From Chloracidobacterium sp. (GTDB lineage Bacteria; Acidobacteriota; Blastocatellia; Pyrinomonadales; Pyrinomonadaceae), in the NCBI GenBank assembly GCA_016716365.1, contig JADJWM010000017.1:558001-622000 (forward strand): a stretch of 64,000 nt of DNA, written 5' to 3'. The position numbers were made by a program, and so were the translations under genes. The first letter of the stretch is position 1, and each line of letters opens with the position of its first letter. The notes under the pieces are model-generated. The model was not told the DNA's origin and ran no database searches. It was given only the letters and a program-made list of their open reading frames with translations. Shown in pieces: positions 34,813 to 43,039 of this stretch.

Positions 34813-35786
34813 CCTTAAGTCAGTCGGCGTTGGACGGTGGGATCAGCGTTAAGAACGTAATTCTTGCAATAATTCTCGCGACTGTGGTCGTCGCTGACGT
34901 GGCGAGCGCGCAGCGGCGGGGATTGACCGTGTCGTTCGGTGATTCAGCCAGCATCTTTAACACATTTACTTTCTCACCCGATGGAAAGAGGCTCTATACT
35001 TCGGAGCGAATCGTGTCGAGGATGGAAAATGGACGGCCGATCTTTGAAACGTGGGGTGATAACCGTCCAAAGACATCGATCTTTGAATATCAGATCGTGA
35101 ATGGAGAGTTGACGGGCAGGAAGGAAGTTGAATTCGCGGACGGCGTCCACGATTTTGCACCGCACATGAACTTCGCGGGAACCCGGATCTATTTCAATTC
35201 GCGAAGGCCATTGGCCGACGAGGAAAAGAGCGATGGGAAACTCCATAGCTGGTACTCCGAAATTCAGAACGGCAAGTGGTCCCGCGCAAAACAAGTCGAA
35301 GGCATCAATCTGGCGGGTGTTCACACGGCGTATGTTCAGGAACTTGATGACGGCAGTCTGGTCTTTCAATCAGATCGGGCCGGGTCTGTCGCCGGCCGAG
35401 GCGGGGGCCCGAGTCTCGATCTGTGGATAACGAGGCGGTTCAATGGTCGGTACCTCGAGCCGGAGAACCTTCGCAGCATTAATTCAGAGTATGACGAGGG
35501 CGCATTCGTGGTCTCGAAGAATGGAAAGCTTTTGATCTTCACGAGAGTGGTCGAACGCGAAATGGAGGTGTGTGTATCCGTCAAGAAACAGGGCGAATGG
35601 GAGCCGCCTCGCCCGCTGCACCTTACGAGTGCTTCAGGATTCGTCGAGCAATCGCCTCGTTTATCGCCAAACGGAAAGACTTTCTATTTTGCTCACAATG
35701 CCCTGATATTGGAAGCGCCGCTTCGTGACCTCCTGAATTCGGAGGAAGCTGCGGCAGTTGGACTTAGCGGAAAATTGTCAAACTAA
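34809..35786 (+). CDS. Exported PD40/TolB-like beta-propeller protein
   Basis: Encodes 325 aa from a GTG start coupled to the S41-like gene. The N-terminal signal (NVILAIILATVVVADVASA) lies near residues 16-34. PD40-like blades include FSPDGKRLYTSER, MNFAGTRIYFNSRRP, DDGSLVFQSDRAG, SKNGKLLIFTRV and LSPNGKTFYFAHN. Such exported propellers bind partners; no catalytic residue is evident. The next gene's ATG begins at the last base of its stop codon. Confidence 0.82.
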   Translation: MTLSQSALDGGISVKNVILAIILATVVVADVASAQRRGLTVSFGDSASIFNTFTFSPDGKRLYTSERIVSRMENGRPIFETWGDNRPKTSIFEYQIVNGELTGRKEVEFADGVHDFAPHMNFAGTRIYFNSRRPLADEEKSDGKLHSWYSEIQNGKWSRAKQVEGINLAGVHTAYVQELDDGSLVFQSDRAGSVAGRGGGPSLDLWITRRFNGRYLEPENLRSINSEYDEGAFVVSKNGKLLIFTRVVEREMEVCVSVKKQGEWEPPRPLHLTSASGFVEQSPRLSPNGKTFYFAHNALILEAPLRDLLNSEEAAAVGLSGKLSN

Positions 35787-36991
35787 TGAAAAAACTGCAA
35801 TCGAGAAGAATGTTCCTCGGCAGTGCGGCCGGCGCGGCGATAACAGTACCTTTGGCTGTGCGGGGCCAGACGAAGCGGTCGGCCGGCAAAGGACTTTCAG
35901 ACGCGTTTCTTGCCGACCTGCTGAAGCTGATGGAATGGGCCAACGTGCCCGGCCTGGCGGTGGCGATCTTGAAGAATGGAAAGCTTTCATGGTCGCGCGG
36001 GTTCGGGGTCAAGAAAGCCGGCGAGAATGATCCGGTAAATACGGATACGATGTTCGGGGCGGCGTCGTTGTCGAAGCCGGTGCTGGCTTACGCGATCGTC
36101 AAGATGCGGGATGAGAAGCTGATCGATCTCGACCGGCCGCTTTGGAACTACCTGCCTTACGAGGACCTGCCGGACGGCGAAAACGCCAAGCTGATCACCG
36201 CACGGCATGTTCTTACACATTCAACGGGCCTGCCAAACTGGCGCCGCTCGAATGGACAGAAGCTGCAGTTCGCATTCAAACCTGGGGAGAGATTCCAGTA
36301 CTCGGGCGAGGGATTCTACTACCTGCAGCGGGTTATTGAGACGATCACGGGCGGCGGATTTGAACATTATATGCAAGAGCGGGTCCTGAAGCCGCTCGGC
36401 ATGACGAACAGTACATTCGTCTGGCGATCGGATGCCCAACAGCGGATCTCCTGGGGACATTCTTCGACGGGCTTGGCGATCGAGAACTATAACTCCCTGG
36501 AAGGGCGGAGGATGCTGGCGACCGCTGAAAAGTGGAACAAGCCGCTGCCGGAATGGAAGCACGATGATGTCGTAAGGGCAGCCACGGAAGCGAACAAAGA
36601 GGCGCAGATAGTCCCGAATTTTCTTGTTCCGAATACAGCAGGGAGCCTGATCACGTCGGTTGACGAATACTCACGTTTCCTAACGCGCCTGATGGGCCGA
36701 GACAGCGGGCTTTCTGAGCAAAGCCGCCGTGAGATGCTCTCGCCGCAACTAAAGGTGACGGGCGCTATCTCGTGGGGCTTGGGAATAGCGCTGGAGACAA
36801 TCAAAGAGCGTCCGCAGTTCTGGCATTGGGGAGACAACGGAACGTTCAAAGCATTCACGCTCGGCGATGCGGCCCCCGGTTCAGCCATCGTCATATTCAC
36901 GAATGGCCAGCAGGGGCAAAGGCTTTGGCAGCGAATTGCCGCCGAAGCCATGGGTCCCGAGCATCCCGCATTCTATTTCTACATGACTTAA
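35786..36991 (+). CDS. Tat-exported serine hydrolase, beta-lactamase fold
   Basis: Encodes 401 aa. The leader MKKLQSRRMFLGSAAGAAIT has the twin-arginine RRxFLG pattern, so unlike its paralogues it is probably Tat-exported. SxxK is SLSK in MFGAASLSKPVLAYAI; the second motif is YSGEGF (Gly in place of Asn); the third region reads FWHWGDNGTFKAF. It starts one base before the previous stop ends. It is related to class C beta-lactamase-like esterases and peptidases. Confidence 0.87.
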   Translation: MKKLQSRRMFLGSAAGAAITVPLAVRGQTKRSAGKGLSDAFLADLLKLMEWANVPGLAVAILKNGKLSWSRGFGVKKAGENDPVNTDTMFGAASLSKPVLAYAIVKMRDEKLIDLDRPLWNYLPYEDLPDGENAKLITARHVLTHSTGLPNWRRSNGQKLQFAFKPGERFQYSGEGFYYLQRVIETITGGGFEHYMQERVLKPLGMTNSTFVWRSDAQQRISWGHSSTGLAIENYNSLEGRRMLATAEKWNKPLPEWKHDDVVRAATEANKEAQIVPNFLVPNTAGSLITSVDEYSRFLTRLMGRDSGLSEQSRREMLSPQLKVTGAISWGLGIALETIKERPQFWHWGDNGTFKAFTLGDAAPGSAIVIFTNGQQGQRLWQRIAAEAMGPEHPAFYFYMT

Positions 36992-37005
36992 AGAGTTAAA
37001 CGCCC

Positions 37006-37422
37006 GTGGAAAAAGTTAAGACAAGCCCCGACAAATTTATCGCATCACTTCCTGACGATGTGCGGCCGGCGATCGAGAAGCTGGATAAAGAGATCGCAAA
37101 GGTAATGAAGGGTGAGGAGCGGGTCCTTTGGACGGGCGTATTCTGGGGCGGGAGCAAACAGAATATCATCGGCTATGGCGACCTGATATACGAGAGAAAA
37201 GGCAAGAAGATCGAGTGGTTCAAGATCGGGCTTGCGCTTCAGAAGAACTACATAAGCCTGTATGTGAACGCGGTCGAGAACAATAAATACCTAAGCCAAA
37301 AGTATGGTGCAGAACTTGGAAAGGTGAAAGTCGGCGCGAGCAGCATCAGTTTCAAGCGGCTGGAAGACCTGGAAATGAGCAAACTACGGGAAATGCTTAA
37401 GCGGGCGAAGGCCCTGATGTGA
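37006..37422 (+). CDS. DUF1801-family protein (YdhG-like)
   Basis: Encodes 138 aa from GTG 37006, 14 bp after the previous stop. There is no signal peptide, which makes it one of the few cytoplasmic proteins in the run. The stretch MEKVKTSPDKFIASLPDDVRPAIEKLDKEIAKVMKGEERVLW followed by GYGDLIYERKGKKIEWFKIGLALQKNYISLYVN matches DUF1801 (small alpha/beta proteins related to frataxin-fold YdhG). Function is unknown. It may be a leftover or hitch-hiker in the operon. Confidence 0.75.
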   Translation: MEKVKTSPDKFIASLPDDVRPAIEKLDKEIAKVMKGEERVLWTGVFWGGSKQNIIGYGDLIYERKGKKIEWFKIGLALQKNYISLYVNAVENNKYLSQKYGAELGKVKVGASSISFKRLEDLEMSKLREMLKRAKALM

Positions 37423-37440
37423 GTGTTTTTAGAGTTGGTG

Positions 37441-37890
37441 ATGATTACCCGAGCAATGAAGATAGATAGGACCGAAAAAAAAAAGCGGATAAATGTGTCA
37501 ACTTGTATAGCCCGCTTGTTGAAGACGTGGGTGGGCCAATTGCTGGTCGCCGCTACGTTTTTTTCGACCGCGAGCTTTGCGCAGGACCTTAAGTTGTCCG
37601 TCGCGCAGGAAAAGGTCTACAAGCTTGCCGACACCAACAAGTTGAATTCGGAGAGCTGGATGTTCTACGCGATCGTCGATGGGAGCGAAAAGGCCGACGA
37701 GGTGAAGCTGATCGAAGGCAAGATCGAACTGCTATCGGGTGGAGTTGTCCTGCAGACAACGATCTTCTCGTCAGAGGTGCTGTCACGGATGCGGCGTACC
37801 TCGTTTCTCATTTCGGAAAATATCCCTGAAAGTTCGATCCGTCGGCGGTACGGCCGGCCCGAGCTTTTGATCTTCGAATCGATGTCCTGA
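37441..37890 (+). CDS. 5' half of a frameshifted exported M23-type peptidase
   Basis: Encodes up to 150 aa. A signal peptide is visible (LLKTWVGQLLVAATFFSTASFAQ), then the domain KLSVAQEKVYKLADTNKLNSESWMFYAIVDGSEKADEVKLIEG. The frame ends ...GRPELLIFESMS, but the other frame, open from 37830, reads AFDLRIDVLN then into the M23 domain at 37917. Restoring one G near 37862 (GAG GCT TTT) gives GRPE-AFDLRIDV and a single secreted M23 protein. Start choices are GTG 37423, ATG 37441 or ATG 37456, none with a strong site. This half alone is unlikely to be functional. Confidence 0.7.
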   Translation: MITRAMKIDRTEKKKRINVSTCIARLLKTWVGQLLVAATFFSTASFAQDLKLSVAQEKVYKLADTNKLNSESWMFYAIVDGSEKADEVKLIEGKIELLSGGVVLQTTIFSSEVLSRMRRTSFLISENIPESSIRRRYGRPELLIFESMS

Positions 37891-38576
37891 ATATACCGAC
37901 CGAATGGAGAACGGACTTGGTCCGACTAACAATACGATCACGGGTCCGAAACAAACCCGAATCCAAAATGACTCTAAACGTGCCGATCCACGTTTATGAG
38001 CAGAAGACGACACTCTATTCTCCGATCAAGGGTCCTGCGATCGTATCGCAAGGGCGGTTCAATAATGGCGGTCACAGCGGATTCGGAAACCAATTTGCGA
38101 TCGACATTCTTGGCCTGACCCCGAACTATGCCGCGATGCTCCGCGACGGCGAGTCTAATGCGGATTATGCGGGTTGGGGAAAGGAGGTGCTGGCGTCCGC
38201 GGATGGCGAAGTAGTTTACGCTCGTAACGATGTCCCGGACAATCCGCCTAACGTCGACCCCGGGTCCGTGTTTTCGAAGGAGCACGACCCCATCGACGCT
38301 ACGGCCGGGAACGCTGTGATCATTGGGCACGGCAACAGCGAATTTAGTGTCGTGATGCACATGCAGAAGGGCTCGGTGCGGGTGAAAAAGGGAGATAAGG
38401 TGAAGAGAGGCGACGTCATCGGCCTGCTTGGCAATTCAGGTGATTCATTTGGCCCGCATCTTCATTTTCAACTACAAGATGGGCCTGAACTTTTCAAATA
38501 TACGAGTTTGCCGTTTGAATTCGCTGACCTGAAAGGGAGGAAGTTCGCAAGAGGAGAATACTTCAGTGCGAATTAG
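37863..38576 (+). CDS. 3' half of a frameshifted M23 (LytM-type) metallopeptidase
   Basis: The frame has no credible start of its own (TTG at 37917 only) and no signal peptide. The domain includes NNGGHSGFGNQFAIDIL, GKEVLASADGEVVYARND, GNAVIIGHGNSEFSVVMHMQKGSVRVKKGDKVKRGDVIGLLGNSG and GPHLHFQLQ. His and Asp in these blocks are the expected Zn ligands (H-x3-D equivalent; HxH in HLHF). M23 enzymes cleave peptidoglycan cross-bridges. Because the upstream frame supplies the signal, the pair forms one broken gene. Whether the break is biological or a sequencing error cannot be told from this sequence. Confidence 0.75.
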   Translation, partial: AFDLRIDVLNIPTEWRTDLVRLTIRSRVRNKPESKMTLNVPIHVYEQKTTLYSPIKGPAIVSQGRFNNGGHSGFGNQFAIDILGLTPNYAAMLRDGESNADYAGWGKEVLASADGEVVYARNDVPDNPPNVDPGSVFSKEHDPIDATAGNAVIIGHGNSEFSVVMHMQKGSVRVKKGDKVKRGDVIGLLGNSGDSFGPHLHFQLQDGPELFKYTSLPFEFADLKGRKFARGEYFSAN

Positions 38577-38613
38577 GCGGGATCGCATCTGGTACGTGTG
38601 GAGGAGGAGATCG

Positions 38614-39120
38614 GTGCGGCGTTTCAAATCACTGCTGATACTTATCGCTATGGCTTCAATGAATGTGTCGGCGGAGCCCGACGTAAACAAGTGGTTCGAC
38701 TTCTGGGTCGGCAAATGGAATGTTAGCTGGGACGAAGGCGGAGGCAAACGAGGTAGCGGGACAAATACGATCACGAAGATCCTCGACGGCACGGTGATCC
38801 AGGAAGTCTTCGTCATTACTGACGGCCAACAAAAGGGCTTCAAGGGAATGAGCCACTCTGTGTTCGGAGCGGCGTCGAAACAATGGCATCAGGCCTGGGT
38901 GGATAATCAAGGCGGTTACTATAACCTCGTCGGCGAGCGGGACGGCGACGTCCGCATTTTCAAGACCCTGCCAAGAACGTCAGAAGGAAAGCAGATCGTA
39001 CAGCGCATGGTCTTCAAGAACATCACGAAAGATTCTTTCGTATGGGATTGGGAAAAGACCGAAGACGGCGGCAAGACCTGGAAGCTCGAGTGGCGGATCG
39101 ACTACAAAAAAGCTTCTTAG
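38614..39120 (+). CDS. Exported lipocalin-like DUF1579-type domain protein
   Basis: GTG 38614 is preceded by GAGGAGGAG (38601-38609), so it is chosen over the upstream GTG at 38566 that overlaps the M23 stop. The product is 168 aa. The signal peptide is RRFKSLLILIAMASMNVSAE. The body has WFDFWVGKWNVSW, then HQAWVDNQGGYYNLVG and TEDGGKTWKLEWRIDYK, sharing the FDFWxGxW signature and order with the C-terminal half of the gene at 26213. Function unknown; the fold is likely a small beta barrel. Confidence 0.8.
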   Translation: MRRFKSLLILIAMASMNVSAEPDVNKWFDFWVGKWNVSWDEGGGKRGSGTNTITKILDGTVIQEVFVITDGQQKGFKGMSHSVFGAASKQWHQAWVDNQGGYYNLVGERDGDVRIFKTLPRTSEGKQIVQRMVFKNITKDSFVWDWEKTEDGGKTWKLEWRIDYKKAS

Positions 39121-39139
39121 CGCTTCTAAAGGAGCCTGA

Positions 39140-39529
39140 ATGCAATCCCGAACCTGGCAGACGAACATCATGTTTCTTGCGTTTTCTTTCGCAGCGGCTG
39201 GATATTCGAATACCGACTCGGCGGAATTGCCAGATCCAAGCCTCGTCCGCACCGAGATAGCCGGGGAAAAAAATCTGTCCCGGAATCCGGCCGCGGACCG
39301 CGATACCGCATGGTCGCCCGATGGAAAGACCATTGCATTCGTCAGCGATCGCGACGGCAATTTTGAGGTCTATCTCATGAACGTTGACGACACTTCCCTT
39401 AAACGAGTGACGGCTACGCCGGACCGAGTCCGCACTCCGTCGTGGTCGCCCGACGGAAAGGCGATCGCGTTCTCGTCGCAGAAAGATGGCAACTTAGAGG
39501 TTTACACGGTCGAGGTTGGGTCGAAATAG
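39140..39529 (+). CDS. Short exported PD40 protein (two TolB-like blades)
   Basis: Encodes 129 aa. An N-terminal hydrophobic stretch (NIMFLAFSFAAAGYS) precedes two repeats, DTAWSPDGKTIAFVSDRDGNFEVYLMNVDD and TPSWSPDGKAIAFSSQKDGNLEVYTVEV. Two blades cannot close a propeller, so it must oligomerise, pair with another protein or be a truncated remnant of a larger TolB-like gene. Neighbour gaps are 19 bp and 65 bp. Confidence 0.72.
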   Translation: MQSRTWQTNIMFLAFSFAAAGYSNTDSAELPDPSLVRTEIAGEKNLSRNPAADRDTAWSPDGKTIAFVSDRDGNFEVYLMNVDDTSLKRVTATPDRVRTPSWSPDGKAIAFSSQKDGNLEVYTVEVGSK

Positions 39530-39594
39530 CAGCGCACGAGATGTCGTCTCCACCTGTTTGAGGCAATTTAATTGATAGCAACGAAGGAGGTTAT

Positions 39595-41067
39595 ATGAGA
39601 GTAAAGCCGAGTCGTCTTATTTTCTTCTTACTTTTCGCGATGCCGGCGTTCGCACAGAACCCGACCTACGATTCGTATTTGAAGGCCCAGACCGCGATCG
39701 ATCGGGCAGTTGCGGCCTACGGTGGAGCGGCCGCATTGCGCGACCTCAAGACCGTCAGGATCGAGGCTGCGGGCGAAACTGTGCATCGCAATCAAAGCAG
39801 GAGACCGTTCACGTTCGACCGGACGCCGTACAAGATCGATCTCGCGATCGATGCTGAGAAGACGAGCCTGGTTCAGACGGTTGAGGGCGGATATCCCGGC
39901 GGCTTCAAGTACGCGAGCGGAATCGCCATCGCCGGAACTGAAGGGCGATCTTGGGACGCAGTGCGGAAAACTCGAAGGATCATTCCAAACCCTCCATTTT
40001 CGATATTGCGACAGCGATACCGTTACTTTCCGCATTTGCTCATCTGTGATGCGATGCGGCGGTCGCCCGGTGCGCGGCATCTGGGGGTCGTCAAGATCAA
40101 AGGGGTTGATCACGACGTCATTAGCTTCTCGAATGAGGACAATGTAAATCAGTCCTTATATATAGACTCCAAGTCGGGACGGTTGACGAAGGTAGACGTG
40201 CTGACCTCTGATCCTTTCGAGGGCGACGCGGTGCTTGAGACTATTTACACAGGAACAGGTGCTATCCCCTCCGGTCGGATCACACGCGTTGCAGGGGCGA
40301 TGACTGAGGAGCTTCGCTATGCAAAGTACGAAATGAACGCAGCTATTCCCGAAACGGCCTACGCGTTGCCGGCTGATTATTCTGAATTTCGGGCGGCTCC
40401 GCAGTCCGATCCGGTACAAAAACACGCCGATGGAGTCTACACAGTTGTCGCCGGCGGATACAATGTCCTTTTTGTTGAGTTTTCCAACCACATTTTCGTG
40501 ATGGAAGCACCGGGCGGTGACAACGTGTCGCGACAGGCAATTGCCGCGATCAAGCGAACGATCCCTAACAAGCCGATCAAATATATCGCGGTCACGCATC
40601 ATCACGACGATCACGCCGGCGGAATCCGCACCTACATCGCTGAAGGCGCCACGGTGATCGCTTTGCCGAACGAGAAGCCCTTCTTCGAGAAGGTTGTGAC
40701 GAGCAAGTTCGTGCTGAATCCGGATTCCCTTTCGCGCAACCCGCAGCCGCTCAAGGTCGAAGTGATCAGCGACGGCCGACGTGTCCTTTCCGACGGGACT
40801 CGAACGGTCGAGCTGCATGACATCGGATCAGGCCCGCATACTGAGCAAATGCTTGTCGCGTATGTCCCGGCCCTGAAGGCCGTCTTCCAGGGGGACCTTT
40901 TGAACCGTCCACCGAACGGCGATCACCCTATTGCCAATGACACCTCAGCTCATTTTTGGAATTGGATCGAAGCCAGCGGGCTTGCGGTTGAAAAGATCAT
41001 CCCGGTCCACGGTACCGTTACGACCATGGACGAGTTCCGAAAAGCCGTTGCTGAAATGAAGCAGTGA
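39595..41067 (+). CDS. Exported two-domain MBL-fold hydrolase
   Basis: Encodes 490 aa. A near-perfect Shine-Dalgarno (GAAGGAGGTT) precedes the ATG. The signal peptide is about MRVKPSRLIFFLLFAMPAFAQ. The N-terminal domain (about 30-255) resembles an outer-membrane lipoprotein-sorting-like fold, with SYLKAQTAIDRAVAAYGGAAALRDLKTVRIEA. The C-terminal MBL domain has ITHHHDDHAGG-like HHHDDH, an Asp in VFQGDLLN and a late His in IIPVHGTV. This two-domain arrangement recurs in Acidobacteriota; substrate unknown. It is the last gene before a 202-bp gap. Confidence 0.86.
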   Translation: MRVKPSRLIFFLLFAMPAFAQNPTYDSYLKAQTAIDRAVAAYGGAAALRDLKTVRIEAAGETVHRNQSRRPFTFDRTPYKIDLAIDAEKTSLVQTVEGGYPGGFKYASGIAIAGTEGRSWDAVRKTRRIIPNPPFSILRQRYRYFPHLLICDAMRRSPGARHLGVVKIKGVDHDVISFSNEDNVNQSLYIDSKSGRLTKVDVLTSDPFEGDAVLETIYTGTGAIPSGRITRVAGAMTEELRYAKYEMNAAIPETAYALPADYSEFRAAPQSDPVQKHADGVYTVVAGGYNVLFVEFSNHIFVMEAPGGDNVSRQAIAAIKRTIPNKPIKYIAVTHHHDDHAGGIRTYIAEGATVIALPNEKPFFEKVVTSKFVLNPDSLSRNPQPLKVEVISDGRRVLSDGTRTVELHDIGSGPHTEQMLVAYVPALKAVFQGDLLNRPPNGDHPIANDTSAHFWNWIEASGLAVEKIIPVHGTVTTMDEFRKAVAEMKQ

Positions 41068-41269
41068 GTTTGACGGTGAAGTTCATCCGTTTTCTCCTAA
41101 GGCAGACCTTTGTCCGCAATTCTTCAAATTAATGGAAGAAAAACGGGCCTCTATTCGTCTCATTCACACGCAGTACTTACTTTCATACCACCGCGCTTTG
41201 TTTTGTTCAATACTCAAGGCCGTTGGCATCGCTATACTGCCCGCATCAATTCTTTGAGAGGTGATACAA

Positions 41270-43018
41270 ATGAGGTCCTTTTTCTTGATTTTTTCGCTAT
41301 TGTTTGGGCTTTTGCCGGCGGATTCGCAGGCGCAGGGATGCGCTGAGAGTCCGCCTGCCGGGGCGCCGTTCACCGTTTCCGCCGACTGGCTGAAGAGAAA
41401 TATTGGTGATCCGAAACTCGTCTTGCTGCATGTCGGTCAAAAAGCTGAATATGACGCCGGCCATATCCCTGGAGCACTCTACATCACAAATGCCGATATC
41501 GCGGCACCTTCTGGCACGACAAACGGCCTTTCGCTCGAGCTTCCGGCCCCTGATCAGCTCCGGGCTTCGCTTGAGAAATTCGGCATCAGCAACGATTCAA
41601 GGATAATCCTCTATTTCGGAAAGGACTGGGTCTCGCCAACGACCCGCGTCTATTTCACTTTCGATGTCTACGGGCTTGGGGCGAATACGTCGATACTCGA
41701 TGGCGGAATGCCTGCCTGGGTCTCAGCCGGAAATGAGCTGACCAAAGACGTCCCGAACCCGAAGGCCGGTTCCGTGAGACTTGTGCGCGAAGACCGATTC
41801 GTCGCCAAGGCCGACTGGCTCAAGTCGAATCTGAAAAAGGAAAACGTCAAGCTGATCGATGCTCGAACGGCAAACTACTATAGCGGAACCAGCGCGGGAA
41901 ACATGCCGCGCTTAGGCCACATCGCCGGGGCAAAGAATATTCCGTTCGACACCTTTACTGATGAAAAAAATAGGTTTAAGGACGACGCGACACTCCGAAA
42001 GATGTTCGAGGCTGCCGGCGTAAAGCCATATGACGATGTCGTTGCGTATTGTCACATCGGTCAGCAGGGCACCGCGGCCTATTTCGCTGCCAGAAAGCTG
42101 GGTTACAAGGTCGCGCTTTATGACGGCTCGTACCAGGAATGGTCCGGACTTTCGGACGCACCGGTGGTAAATCCGGCCGGCGATCCGGCACCTCCCGCCG
42201 TTTCGCTGGTGACGCCGGAATGGGTCGAACGTAACTCGGGTGATCCGAACGTGCGCGTCATCGACGTCCGGCAGAATGTCTATGACTATTTCGCCGGCCA
42301 TGTGCCGAACGCGGTCCATCTCGCGGATTCGGCGATGCGCTTCCCTTTCGAGGGATATCCGACGCAATACCCCGAAACCTTCATGATCGGCCAACTCTTT
42401 TCGCGCGCGGGCGTCAGGAAGAGCGACCGCGTTATCCTTTACTCTGACGGCGACAATGTCCTCGGGGCAACAATGATCGCTTACCTGCTCGAACGCATCG
42501 GCCACACCAACATTTCGATCGTTGACGGCGGGTGGCGGGACTATCAGGCATCGCACAAACAGGCCCAGGAATACCCGCAATATAAACCCGCATTCTACGA
42601 CGGCCTCGACAACCGAAACGTCCGTGCGACGCTTGACGACGTCAAGGCAGCGGTCGGGAAAGGCACGGTGAAGTTCATCGATGCGCGTCCGCCCAATGTC
42701 TATCGCGGCGAGGTAAAGACGTGGGTCCGCAACGGGCACATTCCCGGAGCGTACAGCATTCCGTGGAAGACCCTCGTCGAAGAGAACAATTCGCACAAGC
42801 TGAAACCGCTTGCGGACCTAAAGGCCGTTTTCGCATCCAAAGGCTTTAAGGAGACCGACGACATCATCGTCTACTGCGGTACAAGCCGCGAAGCGAGCAT
42901 TGAGTACTTCGTTCTAAAACACTTGCTGAGGTTTCCTAAAGTGCGGCTCTTCGAGGGATCGTGGGCCGAATATTCCAACCATCGTGACCTGGCCGTCGAG
43001 ACCGGGGCGGGAAGATAG
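41270..43018 (+). CDS. Exported four-domain rhodanese (sulfurtransferase)
   Basis: Encodes 582 aa from ATG 41270, with AGAGGTG at 41257-41263. The signal peptide ends near QAQG. Four rhodanese-like domains lie at roughly 25-145, 160-300, 315-435 and 450-578. The catalytic-loop positions read YFGKDW (no Cys), YCHIGQQG (Cys), YSDGDN (Ser) and YCGTSREAS (Cys), giving an alternating inactive-active pattern. It is therefore a tandem of two 3-mercaptopyruvate/thiosulfate sulfurtransferase units in one chain. Periplasmic; the natural sulfur donor is unknown. Confidence 0.9.
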   Translation: MRSFFLIFSLLFGLLPADSQAQGCAESPPAGAPFTVSADWLKRNIGDPKLVLLHVGQKAEYDAGHIPGALYITNADIAAPSGTTNGLSLELPAPDQLRASLEKFGISNDSRIILYFGKDWVSPTTRVYFTFDVYGLGANTSILDGGMPAWVSAGNELTKDVPNPKAGSVRLVREDRFVAKADWLKSNLKKENVKLIDARTANYYSGTSAGNMPRLGHIAGAKNIPFDTFTDEKNRFKDDATLRKMFEAAGVKPYDDVVAYCHIGQQGTAAYFAARKLGYKVALYDGSYQEWSGLSDAPVVNPAGDPAPPAVSLVTPEWVERNSGDPNVRVIDVRQNVYDYFAGHVPNAVHLADSAMRFPFEGYPTQYPETFMIGQLFSRAGVRKSDRVILYSDGDNVLGATMIAYLLERIGHTNISIVDGGWRDYQASHKQAQEYPQYKPAFYDGLDNRNVRATLDDVKAAVGKGTVKFIDARPPNVYRGEVKTWVRNGHIPGAYSIPWKTLVEENNSHKLKPLADLKAVFASKGFKETDDIIVYCGTSREASIEYFVLKHLLRFPKVRLFEGSWAEYSNHRDLAVETGAGR

Positions 43019-43039
43019 ACCGAAAACAGCGAGGAAGTT

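Noticed and set aside
37423..38576. Programmed ribosomal frameshift in the M23 gene
   Set aside because: No slippery heptamer or downstream stem-loop seen at the shift point; a one-base deletion is simpler.
41203..41238. Possible promoter TTGTTC ... TATACT before the rhodanese
   Set aside because: Spacer of about 24 bp is too long for a sigma-70 pair, so only the -10-like part remains.
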